A DNA stretch of 64,000 bases from Microbacterium sp. ProA8 (GTDB taxonomy: Bacteria > Actinomycetota > Actinomycetes > Actinomycetales > Microbacteriaceae): the NCBI RefSeq assembly GCF_039905635.1, contig NZ_CP157000.1, positions 496,001 through 560,000 on the forward strand. Reading direction: 5' to 3'. Of the stretch, positions 1 to 8,866 are shown piece by piece. The notes beneath the pieces were generated by a model that had not been told where the DNA came from, searched no databases, and was given only the letters and a program-made list of their open reading frames with translations. Both the position numbers and the translations under genes were made by a program. The stretch's first letter is position 1, and every line of letters begins with the position of its first letter.

Positions 1-1428
1 CAGCACCTGGCTGCGCACCAGACCAACGGGGGCCGCCACCTCGATCGACGCCTCGGCGTGCAGATCCAGCACCGAATGGAAGAACAGCACCGCGGCATCG
101 AAGTGCTGCCAGGGCTGAGCGAGGTTGAGGTGGTCGACGCGTTCGATCATGCCCGCGTCCTCGTCGTGGGGTGTGCCGAACTCGCTCACCCACCTCGGCT
201 CCGCTCCCTGTCCGGCCCCGAAGAACACCTCCGAGCCGTCAGGAGCGCTCACGCCGACGAGCCGCTCGTCGCCCTCGTGCTCGGCCCGCGGCACTTCGGG
301 AGCGAACAGGCCCGTCGCCCGGCGGAGGGCGAGCGGGGGGTCGTCGACCGACAGGCCGATGCCGGCGACGGTCGGCTGGGGGTGCTCCGAGTCCGGAGCG
401 CCCAGCACGACCCGCGCGGCGCCGTGGGACCACAGCTCGACGCTCTTGGTGCGGTGCGGCCCGTGCGCGCGGAAGCCGAGCTGCGCCAGCAGTCGTCGCA
501 GCTCCGGGACCTCGCTGGTGCGCAGCTCCACGTAGTTCACATCGGTGGGCGGCGCGACCTGGGGCAGGAGCGCGGTCGACATGCGGGCGGCGCGGCCGCC
601 GGCGCGTGCGCCCAAGGCTGCGGCCGTCTCATGCTCGAGCCACCGGAGCGAGCGTCGCGCGTCGATCGCGGTGGCGAGCGGGTCGGCCTGGCGGAAGGTG
701 TCGTTGAAGATCTCCAGCGAGACCGGACCGTCGTATCCCGTGCGCACCAGGTGCGCCATGAAGGTGCCGAGGTCGAAGCCGCCCTCGCCGGGGAAGAGGC
801 GGTGGTGCCGGCTCCACGAGAGCACGTCCAGCGAGAGCAGCGGGGCATCCGCCATCTGGACGAAGAAGATCCGGTCGGCGGCGATGGTCTCGATCGCCTC
901 GGGGTTGTGGCCCTTCGAGAGGATGTGGAAGCTGTCGAGGCAGAGCCCGATGCGGGGGTGATCGGCCAACCGGACGATGCGCGCCGCCGCTTCATAGCTG
1001 TCGACGAACCGGCCCCAGGCGAGCGCCTCGTAGGCGACCCGCACGCCGAACTGCTCGGCGACGCCGCCGAGCTGCCGCAGCTGAGCCGCGGCGAGCTGCT
1101 CGTCGCCGCTGCGCGCGGTGGCGACGTTGCTGCACAGCAGCATGGTCTCGATGCCCAGGCGATTCATGAGGGCGAATTTCGCCGCGGCGCGGCGGAGGTT
1201 CTGCTCGAGCAGCTCCGGCCCGACCCCCTCGAAGTCGCGGAACGGCTGGTACAGATCGAGCGTCAGGCCGAGGTCGGCGGCGCGATCGCGGATGGCTTCC
1301 GGTGAGCGGGGCGACGCGACGAGGTCGGGCTCGAAGATCTCGACTCCCTCGAACCCGGCCGCGCTGGCGGCGACGAGTTTCTCGTCGAGCGTTCCGCTCA
1401 GGCAGACCGTGGCGATCGACGTGCGCAT
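1..1428 (-). CDS. 3-dehydroshikimate dehydratase-type fusion protein (C-terminus outside window)
   Basis: The N-terminal 476 residues are visible and the gene runs off the left edge. Residues 1-275 form an AP-endonuclease-2/xylose-isomerase-like TIM barrel with CLDSFHIL and SLEIFNDTFRQ motifs, typical of bacterial 3-dehydroshikimate dehydratases of the QsuB/QuiC type, which make protocatechuate from 3-dehydroshikimate. From about residue 300 a VOC/4-hydroxyphenylpyruvate-dioxygenase-like part begins (IERVDHLNLAQPW, then VLFFHSVLDL), the usual second half of QsuB-like enzymes, which are about 600 residues long. The ATG at 1428 follows a good ribosome site (GGGAGG). It is divergent from the IclR pair at 1563. 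The N-terminus resembles the fusion protein at 16943 closely (TVCLSGTL in both), so the locus carries two paralogues. The dehydratase call is by family resemblance. Confidence 0.85.
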   Translation of the reverse strand, partial: MRTSIATVCLSGTLDEKLVAASAAGFEGVEIFEPDLVASPRSPEAIRDRAADLGLTLDLYQPFRDFEGVGPELLEQNLRRAAAKFALMNRLGIETMLLCSNVATARSGDEQLAAAQLRQLGGVAEQFGVRVAYEALAWGRFVDSYEAAARIVRLADHPRIGLCLDSFHILSKGHNPEAIETIAADRIFFVQMADAPLLSLDVLSWSRHHRLFPGEGGFDLGTFMAHLVRTGYDGPVSLEIFNDTFRQADPLATAIDARRSLRWLEHETAAALGARAGGRAARMSTALLPQVAPPTDVNYVELRTSEVPELRRLLAQLGFRAHGPHRTKSVELWSHGAARVVLGAPDSEHPQPTVAGIGLSVDDPPLALRRATGLFAPEVPRAEHEGDERLVGVSAPDGSEVFFGAGQGAEPRWVSEFGTPHDEDAGMIERVDHLNLAQPWQHFDAAVLFFHSVLDLHAEASIEVAAPVGLVRSQVL

Positions 1429-1562
1429 GGCACCTCCCTGCGGCCACCGGCGCTGGTGTCCGCATGATTCTGTCTAGAGCATTGCATGGTTGTGTACTAA
1501 CTAGTACGTTCGAAAGCCAAGGGCGATCGACGACGATTCAACCTGCTGGGAGAGGACACTCG

Positions 1563-2321
1563 ATGATGAGTCTCGCCGAATGGAACACGACTCCCTCCGG
1601 AGGGCGCGCGCCGGTCTCGGTGCTCGACCGCATCTTCGCGATCCTGGATGCCGTGAAGGAGTCCGACGGATCGATCACGATCACCGACATCGCCGCCCGG
1701 ACCGCCCTGCCCAAGTCCACCGTCTCGCGGCTCGTCACCGAGCTGGCCGGGCAGCGGTACCTGGAGCGCACCGAGGAGGGGGTCGCACTCGGACTGCGCC
1801 TCTTCGAGCTCGGTGCGCGCGCCAGCCTGCCCCGCCGGCTCGTCGCGGCCGCCGCCCCCGTCCTGCGGAATCTCCGCGACGTCACCGGCGAACGTGTCGG
1901 GCTCTGGGTGCAGCAGGGCACCGACATGGTGTCGATCGCCGCTGTCGCCGGGCGCCTGCCCATGCTGCCGACCCGCGCCGGGATGCGGTCCCCGGCCCTG
2001 ACGACCGCCAGTGGCAAGGCCTACCTGGCGTTCTGCGCCGACCCCGCCGTGGTCGACAGGATCAGCGCACCGCTCGTCGCCGACGATGCCGAGCACTTCC
2101 GGGAAGAACTCGCCCACGTGCGCGATGCGGCGGTGGCCCTCGACATCGAGGCGTCGTACCCGGGCATCCTCGCGGTCGCGAGCCCCGTGCTCTCCGGCGA
2201 CCGCGTCGTGATCGGAGCGATCTCCGTCGCCGGTCCGAGCGGCGCGATGGATCCGGAGCGGGCCTCGCCGCTGGTGCGCGCCGCCGGCAGCACGGTCACC
2301 CGTCGACTGGCGGCGGCGTAG
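1563..2321 (+). CDS. IclR-family transcriptional regulator
   Basis: This 252-residue protein has the IclR layout. An N-terminal winged helix-turn-helix (about residues 18-80, with LPKSTVSRLVTEL as recognition helix) precedes an effector-binding domain (about 90-250). IclR proteins often control aromatic and quinate/protocatechuate catabolism, which fits the divergent dehydratase and the downstream genes. The ATG at 1563 is preceded by GGGAGAGGA. The motif GAATGGAACA lies inside codons 6-9 and recurs in other control regions of the locus, so the gene may be autoregulated through its own 5' end. It ends five bases before the next IclR gene, so the two are probably cotranscribed. The effector is unknown. 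Confidence 0.9.
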   Translation: MMSLAEWNTTPSGGRAPVSVLDRIFAILDAVKESDGSITITDIAARTALPKSTVSRLVTELAGQRYLERTEEGVALGLRLFELGARASLPRRLVAAAAPVLRNLRDVTGERVGLWVQQGTDMVSIAAVAGRLPMLPTRAGMRSPALTTASGKAYLAFCADPAVVDRISAPLVADDAEHFREELAHVRDAAVALDIEASYPGILAVASPVLSGDRVVIGAISVAGPSGAMDPERASPLVRAAGSTVTRRLAAA

Positions 2322-2326
2322 CGGCC

Positions 2327-3118
2327 ATGCGCACCGCGAACTGGACCGATTCGGTCAGCGTGCTGGACCGCGTGACCGCGGTCTTCGACGCCTTCGGCGA
2401 TGACGACCACGGGCTCGGCGTCTCGGAGCTGGCCCGGCGGGCGAATCTCCCCAAATCGACGGTGTCTCGGATCGCCGCCGACCTCGTGGCCCAGCGATTC
2501 CTCGACCGGGACGGCGAGCTGCTCCACCTCGGCGTCCGTCTCTTCGAACTCGGACAGACCGTGCCGCAGCCGCGCATGCTCCGCCAGCTCGCGCTCCCGG
2601 TGATGAGGGAGCTGCAGGACGTCACGGCGCAGACCGTGCAGCTGGCGGTGCTCGACGGATCGGACATCGTCCTCATCGCCATGCTGCGGCAGCCGTCCAC
2701 GGAATCCTCGTCCACGGGGCCTTCTCCCGCGCCGTCGCGCGCCCGGATCGGCGGACGCGAGCCTGCGCATGCGACGGCGCTCGGAAAGTGCATCCTCGCG
2801 TTCTCGCCCCCGGAGGTGGTCGCGCGCCTCGCGGCAGGAGGGTGGGAGCGACGGACGCCGCACACGATCGTCGAGCAGACCGCGCTGGTGCGCGAACTCG
2901 CGGACGTGCGTCGCAGCGGTGTGGCGACCGAGCACGAGGAGTGCGCGCTGGGCACCGTCGCGGTCGCGAGCCCGATCCTCGTCCCGGGCGAGGCGCCGAC
3001 CGCGGCGATCTGCGTGGCCGGCCCCGTCGCCGCGCTGCAGCCTGACCGTGTCGCCGCCGCCGTACGGGCCGCGGCCGTCACGCTGAGCCGCCGGCTGACG
3101 GCGGAGCGCGAGCACTGA
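2327..3118 (+). CDS. IclR-family transcriptional regulator, second of a tandem pair
   Basis: The protein has 263 residues. The IclR-type helix-turn-helix covers about residues 10-70 (LPKSTVSRIAADL) and is followed by an effector domain with the HATALGKCILAF motif that is typical of IclR ligand-binding modules. It starts five bases after the stop of the preceding IclR gene and lacks a clear ribosome site of its own, so translational coupling is likely. The two paralogues share the SVLDR start of the DNA-binding domain but differ in the linker. This one has a Ser/Pro-rich stretch at about residues 125-140. Two IclR proteins side by side suggest two effectors, or activator and repressor roles, at one catabolic locus. 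That division is inference. Confidence 0.88.
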   Translation: MRTANWTDSVSVLDRVTAVFDAFGDDDHGLGVSELARRANLPKSTVSRIAADLVAQRFLDRDGELLHLGVRLFELGQTVPQPRMLRQLALPVMRELQDVTAQTVQLAVLDGSDIVLIAMLRQPSTESSSTGPSPAPSRARIGGREPAHATALGKCILAFSPPEVVARLAAGGWERRTPHTIVEQTALVRELADVRRSGVATEHEECALGTVAVASPILVPGEAPTAAICVAGPVAALQPDRVAAAVRAAAVTLSRRLTAEREH

Positions 3119-3177
3119 CGGCCCAGCGCGACCCCCGCCGCAGGCACAGGGCAAGCGAGGTTCCACAGGGCAAGCGA

Positions 3178-3209
3178 AGGGGGTGGGTGCGCGTGCGCAC
3201 CCACCCCCT
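3178..3209. terminator. Strong bidirectional hairpin terminator
   Basis: A perfect 15-bp stem (AGGGGGTGGGTGCGC and its complement) with a 2-base loop lies between the convergent IclR gene and the TRAP binding-protein gene. It can terminate both. Just upstream, the stretch CACAGGGCAAGCGA occurs twice (about 3145 and 3164). Confidence 0.8.
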
Positions 3210-3223
3210 CCTTATGCGTGTGG

Positions 3224-4279
3224 TCAGCCCGCCATCTCGCGGATGGCCTCGTAGGCCTCCAGGCTCTCGCCGGTGAAGTACTCGCTGAAGAAGTCCTCCG
3301 ACTTGGTGATGAAGGCATCCATGTCGATGTCCTCCGTCTCGATGACCGTCATCGCGTCGTTGGCACGGTACTCGTCGAGGATCTCCTCGGTCGCCTCGTC
3401 GACGCAGTCGGCGTTCTCGGGGCGGATCTCGTGGATGGTCTCCTCGAGCAGCGCGGTCTGCTCTTCGCTCATCTTCTCGTACGTCTTGTCGCTGACGAGG
3501 ATCCAGTGGATGCCGACATTGTGGTTGTTCAGCACCGCGGTGTTGAGGATCTCGTCGTAGCTGGACGACCGCGTCGCGACGATCGGGTTCTCCTGGCCGA
3601 CGGCGATGCCCTGCTGCAGCGCCGAGTAGACCTCCTCCACCGCGACCGAGACCGGGTTGGTGACGCCCAGCGCCTCGGCGTTGGCGAGGAACTGCGGCGA
3701 GTTCGGGAACCGGATCGGCACGCCGTCGAGATCTTCAGGGCTCGTCACCTCGACGTCCTTCGTGGTGAAGGTGCGGGAGCCGAAGAACCAGCCGTCGACG
3801 ATGTTGACGCCGGTCGACTCGTGGAACGACGCGAACAGGTCTTCCGAGCCTTCGTCGATCCACTGGAACGCGTGGTCGACGTCGTCGAAGGCGTAGGTCG
3901 CGTCGACGACGCCGATCGGCTCGAACGTCGAGCTCAGCGCCGACGCACCCTGCAGGTCGATGTCGATGTCTCCGGCCTGGACCAGCGGGAAGCGGTCGGC
4001 GTCGGGGCCGAGCTGGCTCGCGGGGTACAGGTCGACCGTGAAGCCGATGTCGGCCTCCTCGAGCCGTTCCTTGAGCAGTTCGACGCCGCAGTAGTAGTTC
4101 GGCGTCTCCTCGTTCTGGCTGGTCGCGACGGTGAGCGTGACGGGTTCGTTCTCCGCCGCGGACTCGGTGTCCGTGCCCTCGGGCGTGCCGCCGCCGGCGC
4201 AGCCGGCGGCGACGAGAGCGGTTGCTGCGAGCGCTGACGCGGCGAACATGCCGCGGCGCTTCGAGCGGGCTGTGCTCAT
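3224..4279 (-). CDS. dctP: TRAP transporter substrate-binding lipoprotein (DctP family)
   Basis: This 351-residue exported protein has a basic start, a hydrophobic segment and a lipobox (LVAAGC, Cys27), so it should be anchored outside the membrane as a lipoprotein. The mature part has the DctP fold signature: an ELLKERLEE helix, DLYPASQLG near residue 85, the VPIRFPNSP segment and a late DAFITKSEDFFSEYF helix. It captures a carboxylate substrate for the DctQM membrane pair at 7587-9523. The ATG at 4279 has AGGAG upstream; an ATG 17 codons earlier lacks that support. The binding-protein gene is separated from dctQM by the Gfo/Idh, flavoprotein and aroQ genes. The context favours quinate, shikimate or a related cyclic acid as ligand, which is inference. 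Confidence 0.9.
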   Translation of the reverse strand: MSTARSKRRGMFAASALAATALVAAGCAGGGTPEGTDTESAAENEPVTLTVATSQNEETPNYYCGVELLKERLEEADIGFTVDLYPASQLGPDADRFPLVQAGDIDIDLQGASALSSTFEPIGVVDATYAFDDVDHAFQWIDEGSEDLFASFHESTGVNIVDGWFFGSRTFTTKDVEVTSPEDLDGVPIRFPNSPQFLANAEALGVTNPVSVAVEEVYSALQQGIAVGQENPIVATRSSSYDEILNTAVLNNHNVGIHWILVSDKTYEKMSEEQTALLEETIHEIRPENADCVDEATEEILDEYRANDAMTVIETEDIDMDAFITKSEDFFSEYFTGESLEAYEAIREMAG

Positions 4280-4594
4280 GGGACTCTCCTCTGGTGTGCG
4301 CACGTCGTCGTGCGGGTTCTGACGTGTCATTCGATAGCCGGTGCGTGATGTGCCGTCGACGCGGCTCGCGCTGCGAACTCCCTGTCGACCACGCCGTCAC
4401 GTGCGGCCCGGTGGCAGTGCTGACTCTTACGGACTTCGATCGGCCGGCAAAGCGATGTCCCGGCGAATGGAACATGAGGTGGGAGCTCCCCGCGGGAGCC
4501 TCACCGCTGAATGGAACGATCCGCCCACGTCGGCCCATGGTGCCATACGCTCGTGGCCGACTCTCGCCGCGACGATGATGCAGGGAGGGGCGAC
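4280..4594. promoter_or_regulatory. Divergent control region with paired GAATGGAAC sites
   Basis: This 315-bp gap separates the divergent dctP and Gfo/Idh genes and holds no gene. It contains GAATGGAACA at 4465-4474 and GAATGGAACG at 4509-4518, 44 bp apart and in the same orientation, about four helical turns. The same motif recurs near 1578, 9645, 12617 and 12679, always at starts or intergenic regions of this locus. This is what would be expected of sites for one of the IclR proteins encoded alongside. No -10/-35 pair stands out. Confidence 0.5.
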
Positions 4595-5707
4595 GTGACC
4601 GCATCGACACCGCCACCGGTTCGCATGGGCGTGGTCGGCGCCGGGTTCATGGGGCGCCAGCACATCGCATACATCCGTGCCGCGCCGGGCGCCGTGTTGA
4701 CGGCGGTCGCCGACCCCGCCGTGCAGCCGGCGGAGCTCGGATGCCCCACGTATCGGTCGATGGCGGAGATGCTGGATGCCGAGCAGCTCGACGCGGTGAT
4801 CATCGCCAACCCCAACCCGCTGCATGTCGAGACGGCGGTCGAAGGCCTCGAGGCGGGCGTCGCGGTTCTTCTCGAGAAGCCGGTCGCCACCTCGTACGCG
4901 CAGTCGCGGCGGCTGGTGGACGCCGTCGAACGCCTGCAGGGACGTCTGCTCGTCGGTCATCACCGGCGTCATCACCCGGCGATCGCGCGGGCGCGCGCCG
5001 CGATCCGCGACGGGGAGCTCGGGAAGGTCGTCGCCGTGAACGGCATGTGGTCCGCGCGGAAGGAACCCGAGTACTTCACCGAGGCGCCGTGGCACAGCGA
5101 GCCGGGGGCGGGCGTCACCCTCATCAACGCCGTGCACGATCTGGACCTCCTGCGGCACCTGTGCGGGGAGGTCGCGGAGATCCAGGCGATGCACGGCTCG
5201 CACGCCCGCGGGCTCGACGTGGAGGACACGGTCTCGATGAGCCTCCGCTTCGAGAGCGGTGCCCTGGGCAGTCTGATCGCCTCCGACGCCGGCGTCTCGC
5301 CGTGGGGCTGGGACCAGGCCACGGAAGAATCGCCCGCCTTCCCGTTCCTCCCCGACGAAGTCGCCTACCGCATCGTCGGCACGCGCGCGGCGCTGTCGGT
5401 GCCGAACCTCGCGATGTACGCCTATGCACCGTCGGTGCCGGCGGATTGGCACTCGCCGCTCTCGCGCACCTACCTCCCGTACGCGCCGCGCGGATCCTTC
5501 CCCGCGCAGCTCGACCACTTCGTCGAGGTCGCCCGAGGCGCGGCGGCGCCCCTGGTGTCGGCGGACGATGCGTCGCGCACCCTCGCCCTGGTCGAAGCGG
5601 CGTCGCTCGCGGCGCGCACCGGCCGAACCGTGGACGTCGCGCGCTTCTCGTCCGATGCGGCGGAGCCGGCGGCGGGCGGTGAGCGGACCGATGACGGCAC
5701 GGCATGA
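4595..5707 (+). CDS. Gfo/Idh/MocA-family NAD(P)-dependent dehydrogenase
   Basis: The 370-residue protein starts with an NAD(P)-binding Rossmann motif (GVVGAGFMG, residues 12-20) and has the family EKP motif at 94-96. A C-terminal alpha/beta domain follows, with GGVTLINAVHDLDLL-like active-site residues in the form AGVTLINAVHDLDLL. The family oxidises hydroxyls of sugars, inositols and other cyclitols. The GTG at 4595 was chosen because GGGAGGGG precedes it; an in-frame ATG 28 codons earlier has no ribosome site and encodes a non-conserved extension. The gene overlaps the flavoprotein gene by 17 bases, so the two form an operon. In this locus it may oxidise a ring hydroxyl of quinate, shikimate or a related cyclitol acid. 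The substrate is inference. Confidence 0.85.
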   Translation: MTASTPPPVRMGVVGAGFMGRQHIAYIRAAPGAVLTAVADPAVQPAELGCPTYRSMAEMLDAEQLDAVIIANPNPLHVETAVEGLEAGVAVLLEKPVATSYAQSRRLVDAVERLQGRLLVGHHRRHHPAIARARAAIRDGELGKVVAVNGMWSARKEPEYFTEAPWHSEPGAGVTLINAVHDLDLLRHLCGEVAEIQAMHGSHARGLDVEDTVSMSLRFESGALGSLIASDAGVSPWGWDQATEESPAFPFLPDEVAYRIVGTRAALSVPNLAMYAYAPSVPADWHSPLSRTYLPYAPRGSFPAQLDHFVEVARGAAAPLVSADDASRTLALVEAASLAARTGRTVDVARFSSDAAEPAAGGERTDDGTA

Positions 5708-7067
5708 GCACCGGTTCGACGCGATCGTCGTCGGGGGAGGCCTCGCGGGTCTGGCGGCCACGCGGCGTCTGGCCGAGGCCGGACTGCACGTCGCACTCGT
5801 CGAGAAGCGGGACCGGCTCGGGGGCAGTTCGGCGCTGAGCGGAGGATGGTTCGCGCTGTCGGACACGCCGGTGCAGCGACGAGCGGGGGTCGAGGACTCC
5901 GACGACGTCTTCCTGGCCGACATGCTCGAGACCGGCGGCGGCTTCGCCGACCCGCTGCTGCTGCGGGGGCTCGTCGCCCACCAGGCGCACGCGGTGGCGG
6001 CGATCGACAAGGCGGATGCGTGGACCGACGAACTCAAGGTCAGCGCCGGCATGACGATCGCTCGCGCGCACCTGATCCGCATCCGCGGACTGCTCGCGTC
6101 GCTCGAGCGCGACGCCGTCGCGGCGGGGGCGGCGCTCCTTCTCGGCCGGCCCGCCGACGCACTGGTCAAGGAGGGCACGCGGGTGAACGGCATCCGCTCA
6201 GAGGGGGAGGTGTTCGCCGCAGATGCGGGGGTCGTCCTCACCACCGGCGGATTCTCACGCTCGCGCGAGCTGCTCGACCTGTTCGTACCGGATCAGGCGC
6301 CGGCCATGCCGTACGGCGGCGTGGGCAGCACCGGCGACGGGCTTCGCATGGCATGGATGCTGGGTGCCGGCCTCGCTGACGTCGGCCACGTCGCAGGGAC
6401 CTACGGCCAGCACGCCGAGGCGACGGACGACGAGCACGAGCTGCTCACCGCGAACTACCTCGGCGCGATCCTCGTGAACGCGCTCGGCGCACGCTTCACC
6501 GACGAGTCGGAGTCGTACAAGGTGCTCGGCTCCGCGGTGCTGAACCAGCCGCGCCGGATGGCGTTCCAGATCTTCGACGCCCGGGTGCGGGCACTGTCGA
6601 AGCCGGGCGTGCCCCTGTCGGACATGGAGCGGATCGAAGAGCTCGGACACCTGGTGAACGCACCGACACTCGCCGAGCTCGGACGTCGGCTGGAGCTGCC
6701 GCCGGGCGCGCTCGAAGGCACTGTGGAGCAATACAACGAGAGCGTGGCCGGCCGGACCGCGGATGCCTTCGGCCGGACCGGTCTCGTGAACGGCGTCGGT
6801 GCGCTGCTGCCGGTCGCCCGGGCGCCCTTCTACGCGTATCCCGCCGTGACGGCCATGACCTCGACCTACGGCGGTCTGCGCGTTGCGCCCGACACCACGG
6901 TGGTGCGGGTCGACGGCAGTCGGATCGAGGGCCTCTCCGCCGCGGGAGAGGTCGTCGGCGGATTCCACGGCGCGTCCTACATGACGGGGACGGCGCTCAC
7001 CAAGGCGCTCGTCTTCGGCGTCGTGGCCGCCGACACCATCACCGGCGGCGCGCGCCTGACCACCTGA
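5691..7067 (+). CDS. FAD-dependent dehydrogenase of the fumarate reductase/KstD flavoprotein family
   Basis: The 458-residue protein has an N-terminal dinucleotide-binding motif (VVGGGLAGLAA, GxGxxG at 15-20) followed by GGSSALSGGW, the second flavin contact typical of fumarate reductase-type and 3-ketosteroid dehydrogenase-type flavoproteins. It has a mid GGF segment and a C-terminal flavin-closing motif near residues 425-445. It has no haem-binding CXXCH and no signal peptide, so it is cytoplasmic. Family members add or remove hydrogen across an activated C=C bond. It is coupled to the Gfo/Idh gene by a 17-bp overlap and ends 4 bp from the convergent aroQ stop. A role in desaturating or reducing a ring intermediate is plausible but unproven. 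Confidence 0.82.
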   Translation: MTARHEHRFDAIVVGGGLAGLAATRRLAEAGLHVALVEKRDRLGGSSALSGGWFALSDTPVQRRAGVEDSDDVFLADMLETGGGFADPLLLRGLVAHQAHAVAAIDKADAWTDELKVSAGMTIARAHLIRIRGLLASLERDAVAAGAALLLGRPADALVKEGTRVNGIRSEGEVFAADAGVVLTTGGFSRSRELLDLFVPDQAPAMPYGGVGSTGDGLRMAWMLGAGLADVGHVAGTYGQHAEATDDEHELLTANYLGAILVNALGARFTDESESYKVLGSAVLNQPRRMAFQIFDARVRALSKPGVPLSDMERIEELGHLVNAPTLAELGRRLELPPGALEGTVEQYNESVAGRTADAFGRTGLVNGVGALLPVARAPFYAYPAVTAMTSTYGGLRVAPDTTVVRVDGSRIEGLSAAGEVVGGFHGASYMTGTALTKALVFGVVAADTITGGARLTT

Positions 7068-7071
7068 CCGT

Positions 7072-7509
7072 TCAGCCGGTCAGCCGGTCGGCTGCGCGGA
7101 TCGCCAGCTCATACCCGTACACGCCCGCACCGGCGATCACCGTGCGCGCGACCTTCGAGGTGATCGAGTGACGGTGGTCGGCGTCGCGGGCGTGGATGTT
7201 GGTGATGTGCACCTCGACGACGGGCGTCGACAGCATGTGCAGCGCGTCGAGCAGCGACACCGAGCCGAAGCTGAGGCCGGCCGGATTGATCACGACGGTC
7301 GCCTGCTGGCGGAAGGCCTCGTGCACCCACTCGACGAGCTCGTGCTCGGCGTTGGACTGCGCGAAGAAGAGCTCGAACCCGAGCTCACGCGCGACCCGCT
7401 CGCAGTCCGCGCGCACCTCGTCGAGGGTCTGGGTGCCGTAGACCTCCGGCTCGCGCACGCCGAGCATGTTGAGGTTCGGGCCGTTCAGCACGAAGAGCTT
7501 TCTCGTCAT
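7072..7509 (-). CDS. aroQ: Type II 3-dehydroquinate dehydratase
   Basis: The 145-residue length and motifs match type II dehydroquinases. These are LNGPNLNMLGVREP at the start, Tyr24 in the mobile lid (EVYGTQTLDEV), VINPAGLSFGSVSLLDAL and the EVHITNIHARDADHRHS active-site stretch ending in GVYGYELA. It converts 3-dehydroquinate to 3-dehydroshikimate, forming the dodecameric enzyme. A GGAAGGAG site precedes the ATG at 7509. It lies downstream of dctQ and dctM in the same direction, after a hairpin at 7543, rather than among aromatic amino-acid biosynthesis genes. Its likely job here is catabolic: imported or oxidised quinate becomes dehydroquinate, and this enzyme feeds the dehydratase step to protocatechuate. 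Confidence 0.95.
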   Translation of the reverse strand: MTRKLFVLNGPNLNMLGVREPEVYGTQTLDEVRADCERVARELGFELFFAQSNAEHELVEWVHEAFRQQATVVINPAGLSFGSVSLLDALHMLSTPVVEVHITNIHARDADHRHSITSKVARTVIAGAGVYGYELAIRAADRLTG

Positions 7510-7542
7510 GGAGGACTCCTTCCGCCCCGTGAGGCCCTCGAT

Positions 7543-7567
7543 GCCCCCGCGTGGTCGTCGCGGGGGC
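7543..7567 (-). terminator. Hairpin between dctM and aroQ
   Basis: A perfect 9-bp G/C stem (GCCCCCGCG and complement, 7-base loop) sits between the dctM stop and the aroQ ribosome site. It lacks a clear T-run, so it may attenuate read-through into aroQ or stabilise mRNA ends rather than stop transcription fully. Confidence 0.5.
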
Positions 7568-7586
7568 ACCGGGAGCCGGGGCGCTT

Positions 7587-8864
7587 CTACAGGCCGAGCA
7601 GCGTCGGCAGGAACGTGACGATCACCGGGAACAGCGTCAGCAGCAGCAGGACCGTTCCCAGCGGGATCAGGAACGGCAGGATGCCGCGGAACAGCTCGCC
7701 CATGGGTCTGCGGGTGATCGACCCGACGACGAAGAGGACGGCACCGACCGGTGGTGTCAGCGAGCCGATCATGAGGTTGAGGATCATCAGCACGCCCAGC
7801 TGCACCGGATCGATGCCGAACTGGGCGACGATCGGCATCAGGATCGGCACGAGCACGAGGATCACCGGCGGCGCCTCGAGCGGGATGCCGAGCAGGATCA
7901 GCAGCACGTTGAGCATCAGCAGGAACACGATCGGGTTGTCGGTGAACCCCGTGAGCCACTCGCCCAGCGCCCGCGAGACCTGCTCGCGAGCCAGCACCTG
8001 GCCCATGAGATTCGACGCGCCGAGGATGAGGAGGATCCCGCCGGAGATGACGACCGTCTCCTTGGCCGACTTCCAGAACACCCGCCACGTCAGCGTGCGG
8101 TAGATCACACCGAGAAGCAGCATGTACACCGCGGCGATGCCGGCGCTCTCCGTGGCCGTGAACAGTCCGCTGAAGATGCCGCCGAGGATGATCACCGGGA
8201 GCAGTGCGGGCCCGATGACGCGCACGGCGGCTTTGCCCAGCATCCCCCCGTCGAACGGGCGCCCCACGGCGACGTCCGGATGCCGCCGCACCCAGAAGAA
8301 GATGTAGGTCGCCAGGCCGACAGCCATGAGCATGGCGGGGATGATGGAGCCCGCGAACAGCGCCCCCGTGGAGATCGACGCGGTCGCGGCGAAGAGGACG
8401 GCCGGGATGCTCGGCGGCATGACGGTGCTCATCAGTGAGCCCGATGCCGTGAGCCCCGCGGAGAACCCGTACGGATAGCCGGCCTTCAGCATCTGGGGGA
8501 TCTGCACCTTGCTCGTCGAGGCGGCGTCGGCGAGAGCGGAGCCGCTGATCCACGAGAAGCCGATGGCGGTGCCGAGATTGACGTAGGCGAGGTTGCCGGG
8601 CAGCCGCGGCAGGAGCGCCCGCGCCAGGTCGTACAGGCGCGTCGCGATGCCGAGGTTGTTGGCGACCGTGCCGACGAAGATGAACAGCGGCACGGCGAGC
8701 AGCGGGAAGCTGTTGATGCCGTTGACGATCGACGAGATCGCGTACCCCGCTGACAGCCCCTGGCTGTAGAAGTAGAGCATGCTCGATGCGATCATCGCGA
8801 ACGCGACCGGCACCCGCAGCAGCAGGAAGACGACGAACAGCAGGATGTAGAGCCAGAGATCCAC
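7587..8864 (-). CDS. dctM: TRAP transporter large permease subunit (DctM family)
   Basis: The 425-residue protein is almost entirely hydrophobic, with about twelve membrane segments, close to the usual DctM length. Family motifs include the loop after the first helices (LRVPVAFAMIASSMLY), PLLAVPLFIFVGTVANNLG and the C-terminal LMIGSLTPPVGAVLFV stretch. It is the ion-coupled channel subunit of the transporter. The GTG at 8864 was chosen because it lies 2 bp after the dctQ stop, follows GGAGGG and gives a normal N-terminus. Longer upstream extensions read into the dctQ coding sequence. It works with DctQ and the DctP lipoprotein encoded at 3224. Confidence 0.92.
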   Translation of the reverse strand: MDLWLYILLFVVFLLLRVPVAFAMIASSMLYFYSQGLSAGYAISSIVNGINSFPLLAVPLFIFVGTVANNLGIATRLYDLARALLPRLPGNLAYVNLGTAIGFSWISGSALADAASTSKVQIPQMLKAGYPYGFSAGLTASGSLMSTVMPPSIPAVLFAATASISTGALFAGSIIPAMLMAVGLATYIFFWVRRHPDVAVGRPFDGGMLGKAAVRVIGPALLPVIILGGIFSGLFTATESAGIAAVYMLLLGVIYRTLTWRVFWKSAKETVVISGGILLILGASNLMGQVLAREQVSRALGEWLTGFTDNPIVFLLMLNVLLILLGIPLEAPPVILVLVPILMPIVAQFGIDPVQLGVLMILNLMIGSLTPPVGAVLFVVGSITRRPMGELFRGILPFLIPLGTVLLLLTLFPVIVTFLPTLLGL

Positions 8865-8866
8865 GA